Source: Prochilodus magdalenae
Lineage: Eukaryota; Chordata; Actinopteri; Characiformes; Prochilodontidae
Assembly: GCA_024036415.1 (NCBI GenBank)
Contig: JAMWET010001661.1
Span: 1,793,501 to 1,857,500 of the forward strand
Direction: 5' to 3'
DNA length: 64,000 nt
Shown here: in pieces, positions 63,691-64,000 of the stretch
Numbering within the stretch: position 1 is the stretch's first letter
Layout: every line of letters starts with the position of its first letter
Made by a program: the position numbers and the translations under genes
Notes under the pieces: generated by a model
What the model was told of the DNA's origin: nothing
Database searches by the model: none
What the model saw: only the letters and a program-made list of their open reading frames with translations

Positions 63691-64000
63691 TGTGTCTGTG
63701 TCTGTGTGCGTGCACAGTGTTTCATTATTCAAAACTAAAAAGTTGAAACCATTAAATTTTGGTTCCTGAGGTCAAAATTATGGTTAGGACTAGAAATCCA
63801 TTTATCTATAGGTACATACTAGTCGCCCAGACATTAGCTTCTTAAAACCATCTTAATGATTTATTTTTTACCCACAGGTCATCAGGTTCCTGAACAAGCT
63901 ATCAGCCTTTATATAGCCTGTATAATTCTAAATTGTTTACATTTTATATTTTGTATTTTATTTATATATTCTCTGCATGCTTAATTTTTGATCCTTGTTA
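63271..64000. other. Right end of window, no gene seen
   Basis: Contains the (GT)n microsatellite at 63657-63707 and unremarkable AT-rich DNA. Confidence 0.4.
63657..63707. repeat. (GT)n microsatellite
   Basis: About sixteen perfect GT units followed by GTCTGT interruptions. Confidence 0.95.

Overview
This is vertebrate nuclear DNA, most likely from a ray-finned (teleost) fish. Coding sequence is split into short exons with GT/AG borders inside large AT-rich introns, there is no bacterial-style gene packing, and the filler is fish-type DNA transposons, LINE remnants, minisatellites and microsatellites. The species cannot be named from what I can see. Nearly all listed short reading frames are chance frames in introns, repeats or UTRs.

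Three genes are supported. (1) The last coding exon of a plus-strand gene near the left edge encodes an acidic Asp/Ser tail like that of CMTM3. (2) cmtm4, a four-pass MARVEL-domain protein, lies on the minus strand with four coding exons between 33142 and 11030 (206 residues). (3) dync1li2, the cytoplasmic dynein-1 light intermediate chain 2, lies on the minus strand with thirteen coding exons between 60059 and 41550. Its exon lengths sum to 1476 nt, an intact 491-residue protein. As I recall the human map, CMTM3 (plus), CMTM4 (minus) and DYNC1LI2 (minus) sit in the same order and orientation on chromosome 16q, so the block is conserved synteny, and this supports all three identities.

Layout: 1-1.7 kb, cmtm3 end with a Tc1-like remnant in its intron; 1.7-11 kb, tail-to-tail intergenic or 3'UTR DNA with diverged tandem repeats, a short hAT-like MITE and a candidate alternative last exon of cmtm4; 11-33.1 kb, cmtm4, whose first intron holds a 1.5-kb Tc1-like transposon, an L1 ORF1 fragment and several minisatellites; 33.2-41.5 kb, cmtm4 promoter, intergenic repeats and the very U-rich 3'UTR of dync1li2; 41.5-60.1 kb, dync1li2; 60.1-64 kb, its promoter, a second promoter-like cluster with a perfect CRE, a short inverted-repeat transposon and a CCAAT-dense minisatellite.

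The genes do not form a pathway. CMTM3 and CMTM4 are paralogous membrane-trafficking proteins; DYNC1LI2 links the dynein motor to cargo adaptors. I found no CRISPR array, tRNA, rRNA or clear new biological system. The least explained structures are a 21-bp minisatellite present in opposite orientations in two cmtm4 introns, a 2.1-kb inverted-repeat structure in dync1li2 intron 4, a dispersed MITE family, and the possible alternative cmtm4 C-terminus.
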